From contig CANMTD010000001.1 of assembly GCA_947500775.1 (NCBI GenBank), positions 1,178,001 through 1,242,000 of the forward strand: DNA of 64,000 nucleotides. Direction: 5' to 3'. Made by a program: the position numbers and the translations under genes. The stretch comes from an uncultured Paracoccaceae bacterium (GTDB taxonomy: Bacteria > Pseudomonadota > Alphaproteobacteria > Rhodobacterales > Rhodobacteraceae). Within the stretch, counting starts at the first letter, position 1, and each line of letters begins with the position of its first letter. Below, one piece after another: positions 35,172-46,578 of this stretch. The notes beneath the pieces were generated by a model that was not told where the DNA came from, did no database searches, and was given only the letters and a program-made list of their open reading frames with translations.

Positions 35172-36917
35172 ATGAACCTATTCACAGAACTCCGCGGGCT
35201 GGTCGTTGACAGCCTGAACGCGATGGTGGCCGAAGGCGCGCTGCCGCCGGGGCTGGACTACGCCAATGTGGCGGTTGAACCGCCGCGCGACGCCGCCCAT
35301 GGCGATATGGCCACCAACGCCGCGATGGTGCTGGCCAAACCGGCGGCGATGAAACCCCGCGACATCGCCGAGGCGCTGGCCGCCAAACTGGCCGCCGACC
35401 CGCGCGTGACCGTGGCCGAGGTTGCTGGGCCGGGGTTCTTGAACCTGCGCCTGTCGGCGGATGTCTGGCAGGGCGTGATCCACGCCGTGCTGCAGGGGGG
35501 CACCGCCTTCGGCCGTTCTGCCATGGGGCAGGGCAACCGCGTGAACGTCGAATACGTCAGCGCCAACCCCACCGGCCCGCTGCATGTGGGCCACACCCGG
35601 GGCGCCGTGTTCGGCGATGCCTTGGCCAGCCTGCTGGATTACGCGGGCTATGAGGTGACGCGTGAATATTACATCAACGACGGCGGCGCGCAGGTCGATG
35701 TTCTGGCGCGCTCGGTTTACCTGCGCTATCTCGAAGCGCACGGGCAAAAGGTCGCGTTCGAGGACGGGACCTATCCCGGCGATTACCTGATCCCGGTGGG
35801 CGAGGCGCTGAAGGCCAAGGTCGGCGATGCCTTTGTCGGCAAGGGCGAACAGTTCTGGCTGCAAGAGGTGCGCGAGTTTTCCACCAAGGCGATGATGGAT
35901 CTGATCCGGTCCGATCTGGCCGCGTTGGGCGTCGAGATGGACGTGTTCTATAGCGAGAAATCGCTGTACGGCACCGGCAAGATCGAAGCGGCGATCGAAG
36001 ACCTGAGCGGCAAGGGGCTGATCTATCGCGGCACGCTGGAGCCGCCCAAGGGCAAGGTGCCCGAAGATTGGGAACCCCGCGAACAGATGCTGTTCCGGTC
36101 GACCGCGCATGGCGACGACGTGGACCGCCCGATCCAGAAATCCGACGGCGCATGGACCTATTTCGCGCCGGATATCGCCTATCATTATGATAAGGTTTCC
36201 AGGGGCTTCGACACTATTATTGATGTGTTCGGCGCCGATCATGGCGGCTATGTCAAACGGATGAAAGCGGCGGTTTCGGCGCTGTCGGACGGCAAGGTCG
36301 ATTGCGACATCAAGCTGACCCAGCTGGTCAAACTGTTCAAGAACGGCGAACCGTTCAAAATGTCGAAACGGGCCGGCACCTTCGTGTTGCTGAGCGATGT
36401 GGTCGATCAGGTCGGCCCCGACGTGACCCGGTTCCACATGCTGACGCGCAAGAATGACGCGCCGCTGGATTTCGACTTTGACAAGGTGCTGGAACAGTCC
36501 AAGGACAACCCGGTTTTCTATGTGCAATACGCCCATGCGCGGGTCTGTTCGGTGCTGCGCAAGGCCGCCGAGGCGGGGATCGCCGTGGACGACGCCACGC
36601 TGACCGCCGCCGATCTGGCAAAGCTGGATCACGAGGCCGAATTGAACGTGGCGCGCAAACTGGCCGAATGGCCGCGTCTGGTAGAGATCGCCGCGCGGAC
36701 CCACGAACCGCACCGGGTTGCGTTTTACCTGTATGATCTGGCGTCGGACCTGCATGGCCTGTGGAACCGGGGCAACGAATTGGCCGGTCTGCGCTTTATT
36801 CAAGAGGATGACGCCGCCACCAGTCAGGCGAAAATTGCCCTGGCGCGGGCCGTGGCCGTTGTTATTTCCGCCGGTCTTGGTATTCTGGGCGTAACCCCGG
36901 TCGAAGAAATGCGCTAA
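35172..36917 (+). CDS. argS: Arginyl-tRNA synthetase
   Basis: A 581-residue class I synthetase. The HIGH motif is in [22 protein letters not shown], the KMSKS-like motif is [11 protein letters not shown] and the anticodon-binding C-terminal domain includes [14 protein letters not shown]. It charges tRNA-Arg. It is the first gene of a run with the SPOR protein, nagZ, scpA and scpB seen in related genomes. Confidence 0.97.
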   Translation: MNLFTELRGLVVDSLNAMVAEGALPPGLDYANVAVEPPRDAAHGDMATNAAMVLAKPAAMKPRDIAEALAAKLAADPRVTVAEVAGPGFLNLRLSADVWQGVIHAVLQGGTAFGRSAMGQGNRVNVEYVSANPTGPLHVGHTRGAVFGDALASLLDYAGYEVTREYYINDGGAQVDVLARSVYLRYLEAHGQKVAFEDGTYPGDYLIPVGEALKAKVGDAFVGKGEQFWLQEVREFSTKAMMDLIRSDLAALGVEMDVFYSEKSLYGTGKIEAAIEDLSGKGLIYRGTLEPPKGKVPEDWEPREQMLFRSTAHGDDVDRPIQKSDGAWTYFAPDIAYHYDKVSRGFDTIIDVFGADHGGYVKRMKAAVSALSDGKVDCDIKLTQLVKLFKNGEPFKMSKRAGTFVLLSDVVDQVGPDVTRFHMLTRKNDAPLDFDFDKVLEQSKDNPVFYVQYAHARVCSVLRKAAEAGIAVDDATLTAADLAKLDHEAELNVARKLAEWPRLVEIAARTHEPHRVAFYLYDLASDLHGLWNRGNELAGLRFIQEDDAATSQAKIALARAVAVVISAGLGILGVTPVEEMR

Positions 36918-36927
36918 AAAGCCGACA

Positions 36928-36964
36928 CCGCCCGGGGCCCGAGACAGGCAAAAATACCGGGCGG
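36928..36964 (+). terminator. Dyad after argS (weak terminator or processing site)
   Basis: Arms CCGCCCGG and CCGGGCGG pair perfectly with a 21-base loop, 11 bases after the argS stop. No T run follows, so full termination is unlikely. It may stabilise the argS mRNA end. Confidence 0.3.
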
Positions 36965-37001
36965 CGTTCAAAAACAGGCCGCCAGCGGGCAGTGAGGCAG
37001 T

Positions 37002-37979
37002 ATGGCGGATATCGATTTTGATGAGTTCGATGACGGACCCGCGTCGCAGGGCGGCGGGCGTTTTCAAAACGTGGTGAACTGGGCCGGGGCGCTGACCTCG
37101 GTCGCGCTGATCGCCGGTTTGGCGGTCTGGGGCTATAAGTTGACCATGCGCGATGTGACCGGCGTGCCGGTGGTGCGCGCGCTGGAAGGCCCGATGCGGG
37201 TCGCCCCCGACAATCCGGGCGGACAGCAGGCTGAACATCAGGGGCTGGCGGTGAACCGCGTCGCCTCGGACGGGGGGGCAGAGGCGCCCGCCGACCGTCT
37301 GGTGCTGGCGCCGCGCCCGGTCGAGCTGAGCGATGAGGATCAACCCCTGTCCGAACTGCGTCCCCTTGCGCGGGAAACCACCGAACTTACCCCCTCGGTC
37401 GAGGCGGATGAACCCGCGCCCCTTGAAGAAACCGAAACCGTGGTCGCCGCACGGCTGAGCCAGGAAATCACGGCCCCCGATCCGGTGGCCGCGGCCTTGG
37501 CGATGGCTGATCAGATCACCGATGGCGTGGAACCCCTGGCGCCGCTTGAACCTGCCGAGGCAACAGCCACCCCCAAGATCATTCCCGCCAGCGTGCCGGG
37601 GCTTAGCCGGTCGTTGCGCCCGCAACCCCGCCCCGAAGGCGATCTGGCCGCCAAGGCCGCGCTGGCCGCAGTTGCCGCCGCCCATACCGCCCCCAAACCG
37701 GCCGAGGTTGAACCGGCATCTGTCGCGGCGGGCACCAATCTGGTGCAGCTGGGCGCCTTTGACAGCCCCGAAGTGGCCCGCGCCGAATGGCAACGGCTCA
37801 GCGGGCGCTTCGCCAGCTTCATGGAAGGCAAGCAGCGCATGGTGCAGGCCGCCGAAAGCGGCGGGCGCACCTTCTACCGGCTGCGCGCCACCGGCTTTGG
37901 CGACATCGCCGACGCGCGGCGGTTCTGCGCCGCCCTGACCGCCGAAGATGCCCTGTGCATCCCGGTGGTCGCACGGTGA
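37002..37979 (+). CDS. SPOR domain cell-envelope protein
   Basis: A 325-residue protein with an acidic N terminus, one membrane segment (about residues 27-47, WAGALTSVALIAGLAVWGYKL), a long Pro/Ala/Glu-rich linker and a C-terminal SPOR domain (from TNLVQLGAFDSPEVARAEWQRL to the end). SPOR domains bind denuded peptidoglycan at division sites, so the protein probably acts in the periplasm in cell division or wall growth. Its stop codon overlaps the GTG start of nagZ, which recycles cell-wall sugars. Confidence 0.9.
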   Translation: MADIDFDEFDDGPASQGGGRFQNVVNWAGALTSVALIAGLAVWGYKLTMRDVTGVPVVRALEGPMRVAPDNPGGQQAEHQGLAVNRVASDGGAEAPADRLVLAPRPVELSDEDQPLSELRPLARETTELTPSVEADEPAPLEETETVVAARLSQEITAPDPVAAALAMADQITDGVEPLAPLEPAEATATPKIIPASVPGLSRSLRPQPRPEGDLAAKAALAAVAAAHTAPKPAEVEPASVAAGTNLVQLGAFDSPEVARAEWQRLSGRFASFMEGKQRMVQAAESGGRTFYRLRATGFGDIADARRFCAALTAEDALCIPVVAR

Positions 37980-38986
37980 GGGCAGGCGCATACATTCTGG
38001 GCTGCGCCGGTCCGGCGCTTGGCCCGGAGGAGCGCCGCTTTTTCGCCGAGGCACAGCCCTTTGGCTTTATCCTGTTTGCCCGCAACGTCGAAGATCCCGA
38101 TCAACTGCGCCGCCTGACCGGCGACCTGCGCAGCACGCTGGGCCGGGACGCGCCGATCCTGATCGATCAGGAAGGCGGGCGGGTGCAACGCATGGGGCCG
38201 CCGCACTGGCGGCAATACCTGCCGCCGCTGGATCAGACGCAGGCCGCAGGCCCGGCCGCCGCCGCGCGCGCGATGTATCTGCGCGCCCGGCTGATCGCGG
38301 CGGAACTGCACGCTGTCGGGATCGACGTGAACTGCACCCCGACCTGTGATGTGGCGCGGCCCGAAACGCATCCGTTCTTGCGCAACCGCTGTTACAGCGA
38401 CGATCCCGATACCGTCGCCCGGCTGGCCCGCGCCGTGGTCGATGGTCAGACCGCCGGCGGCGTGCTGTCGGTGATGAAACACATCCCCGGCCACGGCGCG
38501 GCGCAGGTGGACAGCCATCACGATCTGCCGCAGGTCGGCCTGTCGCTGGACGATCTGAGGGCGCGGGATTTCGTCCCTTTCCGGGCGTTGAACGATCTGC
38601 CCTTCGCCATGACCAGCCATATCGTCTATGACGCGCTGGACCCCGAAAACCCCGCCACCTTTTCGTCCAGAGTCATCGGGATGATCCGGGGTGAGATCGG
38701 ATTTCAGGGCTTTCTGATGAGCGACGATATTTCAATGCAGGCGCTGTCGGGCGATCTGGCGGCGCGCTGCACAGGCGCGCGCGCTGCGGGCTGTGATGCG
38801 GTGCTGCATTGCAACGGCGATCTGGCCGAAATGCAGGTGGTCGCAGGCCACGCGGGCAGCTTCAGCGACCCCGAGGCGCTGCGCGCGGCGGCGGCGCTGT
38901 CTTGCCGGGAAACCCCCGATCTGGTTGACATCGGCGCGGCCGAGGCCGAGCTTATGACCCTTGTAGAAGGGCGGGCCGATGGCTGA
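37976..38986 (+). CDS. nagZ: Beta-N-acetylhexosaminidase NagZ
   Basis: A 336-residue glycoside hydrolase family 3 enzyme. The active-site loop is VMKHIPGHGAAQVDSHHDLP and the nucleophile Asp is in MSDDISMQAL; IDQEGGRVQRMGPP is also typical. It removes GlcNAc from muropeptides during cell-wall recycling. The start is GTG at 37976, overlapping the SPOR stop (GTGA) and giving the expected N terminus MRAGAYILGCAGPALG. It overlaps scpA by eight bases. Confidence 0.95.
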   Translation: MRAGAYILGCAGPALGPEERRFFAEAQPFGFILFARNVEDPDQLRRLTGDLRSTLGRDAPILIDQEGGRVQRMGPPHWRQYLPPLDQTQAAGPAAAARAMYLRARLIAAELHAVGIDVNCTPTCDVARPETHPFLRNRCYSDDPDTVARLARAVVDGQTAGGVLSVMKHIPGHGAAQVDSHHDLPQVGLSLDDLRARDFVPFRALNDLPFAMTSHIVYDALDPENPATFSSRVIGMIRGEIGFQGFLMSDDISMQALSGDLAARCTGARAAGCDAVLHCNGDLAEMQVVAGHAGSFSDPEALRAAAALSCRETPDLVDIGAAEAELMTLVEGRADG

Positions 38987-39770
38987 AGGTGAATTTGACT
39001 TCGAAGAGGACGACGTCGAAGCGCGGCTGGCGGCCGAGGCGCTGATCGTCGATGTCGACGGTTTCGAAGGCCCGCTTGACCTGTTGCTGACCCTGTCGCG
39101 CACCCAGAAGGTCGATCTGCGCAAAATCTCGGTCCTGCAGCTGGCCGAACAATATCTGGCCTTTGTCGAACGCGCCAAAAAGCTGCGGCTGGAACTGGCG
39201 GCGGATTATCTGGTGATGGCGGCGTGGCTGGCGTTTCTGAAATCCCGGCTGCTGCTGCCCCCCGATCCCAGCGACGAAGGCCCCTCGGGCGAAGAACTGG
39301 CCGCGCATCTGGCGTTTCAGCTGGAACGGCTGGAGGCGATGCGCAAATCCGCCGCCAAGCTGATGGCGCGGGATCAGTTGGGGCGCAATTTCTTTGCCCG
39401 CGGCATTCCCGAAAACGTCGAACGCATCCGGCGCGTCACCTATACCGCCACCCTGCTGGACCTGATGCAGGGCTATGCGCGGATACGCACCAAGGATGAA
39501 TTCCGGCCCTTTGTCATGGATCGCGATTCCGTCTTCACGATGGAACAGGCGCTGGACCGGATGCGCGGGCTGATCGGATTTGCGGGCGACTGGACCGAAT
39601 TGATCAGCTACTTGCCCGAAGGCTGGGAAATCGACCCGGTGCGCCGCCGTTCGGCCACGGCCGCGACCTTTGCCGCCACGCTGGAACTGGCCAAACGCGG
39701 TGCCATCGAATTGCGACAGGGCGACACCTTCGCCCCCATTCAGATCCGAAAGAAAGACACTCATGACTGA
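38979..39770 (+). CDS. scpA: Segregation and condensation protein A
   Basis: A 263-residue ScpA (kleisin). It begins MAEGEFDFEEDDVEARL with an acidic leader, then VDGFEGPLDLLLTLSRTQKVDLRKISVLQLAEQYL, the typical SMC-binding N-terminal domain, and ends in the winged-helix C-terminal region. ScpA bridges the SMC heads with ScpB in chromosome organisation. It overlaps nagZ by eight and scpB by eight bases, so translation is coupled. Confidence 0.96.
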   Translation: MAEGEFDFEEDDVEARLAAEALIVDVDGFEGPLDLLLTLSRTQKVDLRKISVLQLAEQYLAFVERAKKLRLELAADYLVMAAWLAFLKSRLLLPPDPSDEGPSGEELAAHLAFQLERLEAMRKSAAKLMARDQLGRNFFARGIPENVERIRRVTYTATLLDLMQGYARIRTKDEFRPFVMDRDSVFTMEQALDRMRGLIGFAGDWTELISYLPEGWEIDPVRRRSATAATFAATLELAKRGAIELRQGDTFAPIQIRKKDTHD

Positions 39771-40407
39771 GGCCCTGGAAGAAAGCCTGTTCGAAGCCCC
39801 GCCGATGGCCGAACAGGAACGGATGGTCGAGGCGATCCTGTTTGCCTCGGCCGATCCGGTCACCGTGGCCGAACTGAACGCCCGCATGCCCCACGGCTGC
39901 GACGCGGCCGAGGCGCTGGTCCATCTGCGCAAACGCTATGACGGGCGCGGTGTGACGGTCATGCGGGTGGGCGAGGCCTGGGTGATCCGCACCGCCGCCG
40001 ATCTGGGCTTTCTGATGCAGAAAGAAACGGTCGAGGTGCGCAAACTGTCGCGTGCGGCCATCGAAACGCTGGCGATCGTGGCCTATCATCAGCCCGTGAC
40101 CCGCGCCGAGATCGAAGAGATCCGCGGCGTATCAGTGTCGCGCGGGACAGTCGATCAGTTGCTGGAACTGGAATGGATCCGCTTTGGCCGCCGTCGGATG
40201 ACCCCGGGCCGCCCGGTGACCTATGTGGTGACGCAGGGGTTTCTGGATCACTTCGGTCTGGAAAGCGCGCGCGATCTGCCCGGGCTGAAAGAACTGCGCG
40301 CCGCCGGCCTGTTGGAAAACCGGCCGCCCCCCGGCACCGGTCTGGAAACCGAGGAAGAACGCGAGGCGGCCGAAGATCAAAGTGATATGTTCGAAGACGA
40401 ATCCTGA
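39763..40407 (+). CDS. scpB: Segregation and condensation protein B
   Basis: A 214-residue ScpB with the paired winged-helix pattern: QERMVEAILFASADPVTVAEL, then RAAIETLAIVAYHQPVTRAEIEEIRGVSV and FGRRRMTPGRPVTYVVTQGFLDHFGL. The acidic C-terminal tail is typical. It pairs with ScpA and SMC. The start at 39763 lies within the scpA end. In relatives tatABC often follows; here a small protein and the urease cluster follow instead. Confidence 0.95.
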   Translation: MTEALEESLFEAPPMAEQERMVEAILFASADPVTVAELNARMPHGCDAAEALVHLRKRYDGRGVTVMRVGEAWVIRTAADLGFLMQKETVEVRKLSRAAIETLAIVAYHQPVTRAEIEEIRGVSVSRGTVDQLLELEWIRFGRRRMTPGRPVTYVVTQGFLDHFGLESARDLPGLKELRAAGLLENRPPPGTGLETEEEREAAEDQSDMFEDES

Positions 40408-40421
40408 CAGGAGACCGCGTA

Positions 40422-40637
40422 ATGAATATCAACAGTTTGATTAATATGGTGATCCGGCAGGTGATCAACCGGCTGGTGCACACTGGTATCAACAAGGGCA
40501 TCGATCATATGTCGCGTGGCGGTAAACCCAACAACGAGCTGTCGCCAGAAGAACGCAATCAGGCCAAACAGGCCCGGCAGACCGCCAAGCGCGCCAAACA
40601 GGCCTCCCGGCTGACACGCCGGATTGGGAGGTTTTGA
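40422..40637 (+). CDS. Small conserved-type hypothetical protein
   Basis: A 71-residue basic protein. The N-terminal half (INSLINMVIRQVINRLVHTGINKGIDH) is amphipathic and the C-terminal half is rich in Arg, Lys and Gln (KQARQTAKRAKQASRLTRRIGRF). There is a CAGGAGACC site before the ATG, 14 bases after scpB. The features would suit membrane or nucleic-acid binding, but no family was recognised. Not TatA. Confidence 0.75.
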   Translation: MNINSLINMVIRQVINRLVHTGINKGIDHMSRGGKPNNELSPEERNQAKQARQTAKRAKQASRLTRRIGRF

Positions 40638-40684
40638 TTAAACTTCTATAACAGTATGTTGCCGTTCGACATTAATGTATATGG

Positions 40685-41299
40685 TTAGCTCAATCCGCCG
40701 ATGTCGCGGATAAGCGCCACGATCTCGGGCACACCTTTTGCCGATTTCAACGCGGAAAAAACGAACGGGCGGTCGCCGCGCATTTTCGTCGCGTCCCGCT
40801 CCATCACCTCAAGCGAGGCGCCGACATGGGGCGCAAGATCGGTTTTGTTGATGACCAGAATATCCGACTTGGTGATCGCGGGGCCGCCTTTGCGCGGGAT
40901 CTCTTCGCCCGCGGCGACGTCGATCACGTAAAGCGTCAGATCGGCCAGTTCCGGGCTGAAGGTCGCCGACAGGTTGTCCCCGCCGGATTCGATCAGTACC
41001 AGGTCCAGATCGGGGTGGCGGCGGGTCAGGTCGGCCACGGCGGCCAGGTTGATCGAGGCATCTTCGCGGATCGCGGTATGCGGGCAGCCGCCGGTTTCCA
41101 CGCCGATGATACGGTCGTCGGGCAGGGCCTGCAGCCGCATCAGGGCCTCGGCATCTTCCTGCGTATAGATGTCGTTGGTGATGACGCCGACGGAATATTC
41201 TTCGCGCAGCGCCCGGCACAGGGCCGCCGTCAACGTGGTTTTGCCCGCACCGACGGGGCCGCCGATGCCGATCCGCAACGGGCCGTTAGGGGAGGTCAT
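40685..41299 (-). CDS. ureG: Urease accessory GTPase UreG
   Basis: A 204-residue SIMIBI GTPase. The P-loop is [12 protein letters not shown], the metal-binding Cys-Pro-His motif is [13 protein letters not shown] and the downstream [15 protein letters not shown] and [12 protein letters not shown] are typical. It couples GTP hydrolysis to nickel delivery into urease with UreD, UreF and UreE. The start at 41299 overlaps the ureF stop (ATGA). It is the last gene of the urt-ure cluster. Confidence 0.96.
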   Translation of the reverse strand: MTSPNGPLRIGIGGPVGAGKTTLTAALCRALREEYSVGVITNDIYTQEDAEALMRLQALPDDRIIGVETGGCPHTAIREDASINLAAVADLTRRHPDLDLVLIESGGDNLSATFSPELADLTLYVIDVAAGEEIPRKGGPAITKSDILVINKTDLAPHVGASLEVMERDATKMRGDRPFVFSALKSAKGVPEIVALIRDIGGLS

Positions 41300-41955
41300 G
41301 ACCGGAAAATCCTGCTGTATTGGGTTTCGTGTTTCATCGAGGCGATATCGGCCAGAACGCAGCTGCTGGCAATAAGGTCCAGAGGGCGGGCGATAGCCTC
41401 TTGCGCGACCCGCTGGCAAAGCGGCGTAAGCCGGGACAGGCAAGTTTGCCCCTCAGTCTGGCCCAGCGGCACAAGACGGATACCGGCAGAGACCAGATTG
41501 GCGGCAAGACTGTGCAGATAAAGCGTGGCCGTGGGGCGCAGCGGAATGCCCTGCAACCGCGCGGCGCGGCCCACCGCCACCGGATAGGCCATATCCGGCA
41601 GGTCCATACCCCACACATCGCGGGTGGTCCGGGCAAAGGCCGCGCCCTGTTTCAGGGTTTCCAGCGCCCGTTCGGCAGAGGGCGCCAGCGCCTCGGCCAG
41701 TTCCGCAACCTCGGCCAGCGCGGGATCGTCATCGGCGCGGTGGGCGGCGGTCAGCAGCATCGCGTCGCTTAGCCCCGCGCCATGTTCCAGTACGCTCGAC
41801 AGCCAGTCGGACAGATCGGATGCGCTGCGCACATCGCCCACCTCGACCGCCCATTCCAGCCCGTGGCTATAGCTGAAGGCCCCGACCGGATACCCCGGCG
41901 ACAGCCATTGGGTCAGCGTCAGCAACGCCTCGTGCGGCAGGGCGTCAGTGGGCAT
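41296..41955 (-). CDS. ureF: Urease accessory protein UreF
   Basis: About 219 residues starting [20 protein letters not shown]. The UreF signature is the N-terminal [20 protein letters not shown]; the rest is all-helical. UreF acts with UreD and UreG in apo-urease activation. The start at 41955 overlaps the ureE end by 11 bases; an in-frame ATG at 41979 is an alternative, and neither has a strong ribosome-binding site. Confidence 0.92.
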   Translation of the reverse strand: MPTDALPHEALLTLTQWLSPGYPVGAFSYSHGLEWAVEVGDVRSASDLSDWLSSVLEHGAGLSDAMLLTAAHRADDDPALAEVAELAEALAPSAERALETLKQGAAFARTTRDVWGMDLPDMAYPVAVGRAARLQGIPLRPTATLYLHSLAANLVSAGIRLVPLGQTEGQTCLSRLTPLCQRVAQEAIARPLDLIASSCVLADIASMKHETQYSRIFRS

Positions 41956-42394
41956 GGGAATGGGTGCGCCCGTGGCCATAGGCGCCGCCTTCGGGGGTGA
42001 AGGGTTCCGATACCTCGCGCAGGGTCGCGCCCAGTTTCTGCAGCATGTCCTGAATGACATGATCGCGCTGGATCAACAGCCGGGCGGCTTCGATCTGACA
42101 GGGCATGTGGCGGTTGCCGATATGCCAGGCCAGCCGCACCAGATCGGGGCCGGTGATTTCCAGCAAATCCTCATCGGCGGCGACCACTTCGATCAGGCGG
42201 CCATCGCTCAGCGCGAAAGCGTCGCCCTGGTTCAGCGATGTGGTCTGCGGCAGGTCCACCAGAAAATCGGCGCCATCGGCCGTGGTCAGCCGTTTGCGGC
42301 GCAAGAATCGTTCGTCATAGGTCAGCGTGCATTGGTCCGCGGCCCCGGTCCAATGGCCGCGGGTTCGGATGTCGTGACAGTTCGGCAAGCTCAT
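41945..42394 (-). CDS. ureE: Urease accessory nickel chaperone UreE
   Basis: A 149-residue UreE. The N-terminal domain (DQCTLTYDERFLRRKRLTT) is followed by the metal-binding domain (AWHIGNRHMPCQIEAARLLIQRDHVIQDML) and a short His-containing tail ([10 protein letters not shown]). It stores and donates nickel for urease. The start at 42394 is used; the frame upstream is inside the ureC end. It lies 10 bases after ureC. Confidence 0.93.
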   Translation of the reverse strand: MSLPNCHDIRTRGHWTGAADQCTLTYDERFLRRKRLTTADGADFLVDLPQTTSLNQGDAFALSDGRLIEVVAADEDLLEITGPDLVRLAWHIGNRHMPCQIEAARLLIQRDHVIQDMLQKLGATLREVSEPFTPEGGAYGHGRTHSHAH

Positions 42395-42404
42395 TCCGGC
42401 CCCT

Positions 42405-44113
<1,709 letters not shown>

Positions 44114-44114
<1 letters not shown>

Positions 44115-44419
44115 CAGAGGTCCCCCATCACGGCTTGATTGAAGCCGAACACGCGCCGCGCGCCCGACAGCGGGATCAGCTGCACCTCGCGCCGTTGGCC
44201 CGGCTCGAACCGCACGGCGGTGCCTGCGGCGATGTCCAGCCGCGTGCCATGGGCGGCGGCGCGGTCAAACTCCAGCGCGGGGTTGGTTTCGGCGAAATGG
44301 TAATGGCTGCCGACCTGCACCGGGCGGTCGCCGGTATTGGCCACCATCAGGGTGATCGCGGCGGCATCCGCATTCAGCGTCAGATCGCCGGCGGCGGGGA
44401 ACAGTTCGCCCGGGATCAT
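44114..44419 (-). CDS. ureB: Urease beta subunit
   Basis: A 101-residue UreB beginning [20 protein letters not shown], with [21 protein letters not shown] and [19 protein letters not shown], all characteristic. It is a structural subunit of the UreABC trimer. The ATG at 44419 is favoured over 44431 because it overlaps the stop of the small ORF just upstream (ATGA) and gives the canonical N terminus. Confidence 0.96.
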
Positions 44420-44583
44420 TTCCGCATCCACGCCACGCCAGCGGTCACGCCAAAGGCCACAAGGCCCAGCACCAGCGGCAACCAGATTTCCGCGCCATGC
44501 GGATGCGTGTGAATGCCGGGATGCGCCAGCGCGGGGCCGGCGGTTGCGGCAAGGGCGGTGATCAGGGGCAGGAACAGTTTCAT
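44416..44583 (-). CDS. Small His-rich membrane peptide between ureA and ureB
   Basis: An intact 55-codon frame with an AGGAGA ribosome-binding site, starting at 44583 and overlapping the ureB start (ATGA). The product begins [20 protein letters not shown], a good signal peptide, followed by a short His-rich segment [12 protein letters not shown], one membrane helix ([19 protein letters not shown]) and a basic end MRK. The predicted topology puts the histidines in the periplasm. Position in the urease operon plus the histidines suggest a nickel-related role, but no family is recognised. Confidence 0.8.
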   Translation of the reverse strand: MKLFLPLITALAATAGPALAHPGIHTHPHGAEIWLPLVLGLVAFGVTAGVAWMRK

Positions 44584-44595
44584 CTGTCGGGTCTC

Positions 44596-44898
44596 CTAGC
44601 GGATCGGGTTGTGGACGGTGACTAGTTTGGTGCCATCGGGAAAGGTGGCTTCGACCTGAACCTCGTGGATCATTTCGGGCACGCCGGGCATACAGTTGTC
44701 GCGGGTCACGACCTGCGCGCCCGCCTGCATCATATCGGCGACCGAGCGGCCATCGCGCGCGCCTTCGACAACCACATCGGTGATCAGGGCGATCGCTTCG
44801 GGGTGGTTCAGCTTGACGCCGCGCGCCAGCCGCTTGCGCGCGACCTCGGCGGCCATGGCGATCAGCAGTTTGTCTTTTTCACGGGGGGTCAATTGCAT
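44596..44898 (-). CDS. ureA: Urease gamma subunit
   Basis: A 100-residue UreA beginning [20 protein letters not shown], with the conserved [28 protein letters not shown] and [24 protein letters not shown]. It is a structural subunit of urease. The start at 44898 follows the ureD stop after one base; the upstream in-frame codon at 44934 lies within ureD. Confidence 0.97.
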   Translation of the reverse strand: MQLTPREKDKLLIAMAAEVARKRLARGVKLNHPEAIALITDVVVEGARDGRSVADMMQAGAQVVTRDNCMPGVPEMIHEVQVEATFPDGTKLVTVHNPIR

Positions 44899-44899
44899 C

Positions 44900-45817
44900 T
44901 TACAACATCCATGTTCGGGGCAGGGCGCCGCCATTCAGCCGGGTCAGAACCGGCACAAGTGTCTGGCGCAAAACGAAACTGTCGGGGGCCAGCAGCCGGG
45001 CAAACAACAGGCCGGGGCGGATCAGGCTGACCCCGCCGGTGGGCGGCATCAGCGCGCGTAACGGGGCCAGATGGGTCTCGGCCTGCGGTCCGGCAAAGAG
45101 GATACCAGCCATCGCTCCGGCGCCTGCGGCCACGGCCGGGCGGGTCAGATGGGCCTGAACATCGCCGCTCAGGTGCAGCGTATCGGCAAAGATCAATTTG
45201 CCATCGCGGCGCAGGTGAATTCGGTCATGCAGAGCCGCGTCCGACACGGTTTCGCCCATCGCGGCGCGGCCAAAGACCAGCGGCTCGACGATCAGGGCCG
45301 TGGCATCCCCGGCCATGTCGATCTGCAAGCTGCGGTTCAGGGCCGATCTGTCGAACAGGATGGTTTCCTGTGGCAACCAGTCCAGCCGCGCGCCGTCGTG
45401 CAGCTGCAGGCGGGTGGAAATCTGCCCGACCTCACCGGGTTGGGCGCGGTATATCCGTTCGGCGGCCTGCGAGGTCAGCGTCAACCTGCTGTCCGCGCCC
45501 GCGGTGGCCGCGATGTTCAGGCGGTCGCCACCGGTGACCCCGCCTGCGGTGTTGACCATGACGCCGGTCACGCGTTCCGCTCCGCAGCGCGGGAACAGCA
45601 TTTTCAACGCGCCCGAGGATCGCAGATCGTCCAGCCCCGACGCCGCCCCCAGGGCTTTGCTGGACACGCGCAGGGTTCCGATGGCTCGGGGTTGCGCCTG
45701 TCGGGCAGGCGGGGGGGATATGAGCGTTGCGCTGTTGATGGTCCGCTCCGATAATCGTGTCCCTTCGGTGCCATGCAGTTTTGGCGATGCAAAGAAACTG
45801 GTCGTATTGGGCGGCAA
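44900..45817 (-). CDS. ureD: Urease accessory protein UreD
   Basis: A UreD/UreH-family protein of about 305 residues. Recognisable parts are [46 protein letters not shown] and [17 protein letters not shown]. It forms the activation scaffold with UreF and UreG. No in-frame ATG precedes the conserved region; the only suitable codon is TTG at 45817, without a clear ribosome-binding site, so the start is uncertain and a shorter N terminus is possible. It follows urtE by about 64 bases. Confidence 0.9.
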   Translation of the reverse strand: MPPNTTSFFASPKLHGTEGTRLSERTINSATLISPPPARQAQPRAIGTLRVSSKALGAASGLDDLRSSGALKMLFPRCGAERVTGVMVNTAGGVTGGDRLNIAATAGADSRLTLTSQAAERIYRAQPGEVGQISTRLQLHDGARLDWLPQETILFDRSALNRSLQIDMAGDATALIVEPLVFGRAAMGETVSDAALHDRIHLRRDGKLIFADTLHLSGDVQAHLTRPAVAAGAGAMAGILFAGPQAETHLAPLRALMPPTGGVSLIRPGLLFARLLAPDSFVLRQTLVPVLTRLNGGALPRTWML

Positions 45818-45881
45818 AAGCCGCCGATTTAGGCTAAGTTATGGTCGATATTTGCGCATATGCACTATCTTTAATCATCCG

Positions 45882-46577
45882 CTAAACCGATACGGCGGCG
45901 ATCAGATCCTGTTTCGGGATGTCGGCCTTGCGCCCCGAGGTCAGAACCTCGCCCCGCCGCAGCACCACGAACTGATCGGCCAGCCCATAGGCGAATTCGA
46001 AATACTGTTCGACCAGAACAATCGCCATCTCGCCCTGATCGCGCAGATATTCGATGACCCGGCCGATCTGTTGGATGATGTTGGGCTGGATGCCTTCGGT
46101 CGGTTCATCCAGCAGCAGCAGTTTGGGTCTGGTGATGATCGCGCGGGCGATGGCCAGTTGCTGTTGCTGCCCGCCCGACAGATCGCCACCCCGGCGATTG
46201 CGCATCTCTTTCAGCACCGGAAACAACTCGTAAATCTCGTCCGGGACCCGGTGTTCGGAGCGGGGCAGGCAGGCATAGCCGGTTTCCAGGTTTTCCGTCA
46301 CGCTGAGCAGCGGAAAGATATCGCGCCCCTGCGGCACATATCCGACGCCTTTCTTGGCCAGCGTGCTGGCGGGCAGGGTGCCCAAAGCTTCGCCGTTCAG
46401 CGCGATCTGGCCGCCGGATCGCGGATGCGTGCCCGATATCGCCTTCAGCAGGCTGGTCTTGCCGACGCCATTGGTGCCCATCACGCAGGTCACTTGCCCC
46501 ACATCCGCCTGCATCGATATCCCGTGCAGGATCTGCGAACTGCCATAGTGCAAAGTCAGATCGTCAATTTTCAGCAT
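45882..46577 (-). CDS. urtE: Urea ABC transporter ATP-binding protein UrtE
   Basis: A 231-residue LivF-type ATPase. Walker A is GTNGVGKTS, the signature is LSGGQQQQLAIARA and Walker B is LLLLDEPTEGIQPNI. The start at 46577 lies one base after the urtD stop and gives the standard N terminus MLKIDDLTLHYGSSQILHG. It energises urea uptake with UrtD. Confidence 0.96.
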   Translation of the reverse strand: MLKIDDLTLHYGSSQILHGISMQADVGQVTCVMGTNGVGKTSLLKAISGTHPRSGGQIALNGEALGTLPASTLAKKGVGYVPQGRDIFPLLSVTENLETGYACLPRSEHRVPDEIYELFPVLKEMRNRRGGDLSGGQQQQLAIARAIITRPKLLLLDEPTEGIQPNIIQQIGRVIEYLRDQGEMAIVLVEQYFEFAYGLADQFVVLRRGEVLTSGRKADIPKQDLIAAVSV

Positions 46578-46578
46578 C

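Noticed and set aside
35178-38054. Very long open frame (over 950 codons) on the minus strand across argS and the SPOR gene
   Set aside because: It is antisense to well-supported genes, has His/Gly/Arg-rich composition without domains, and arises from GC-rich codon use on the other strand.
40422-40637. TatA identity for the small gene after scpB
   Set aside because: There is no N-terminal membrane helix followed by the FG hinge and amphipathic helix of TatA; the protein is basic throughout its second half.
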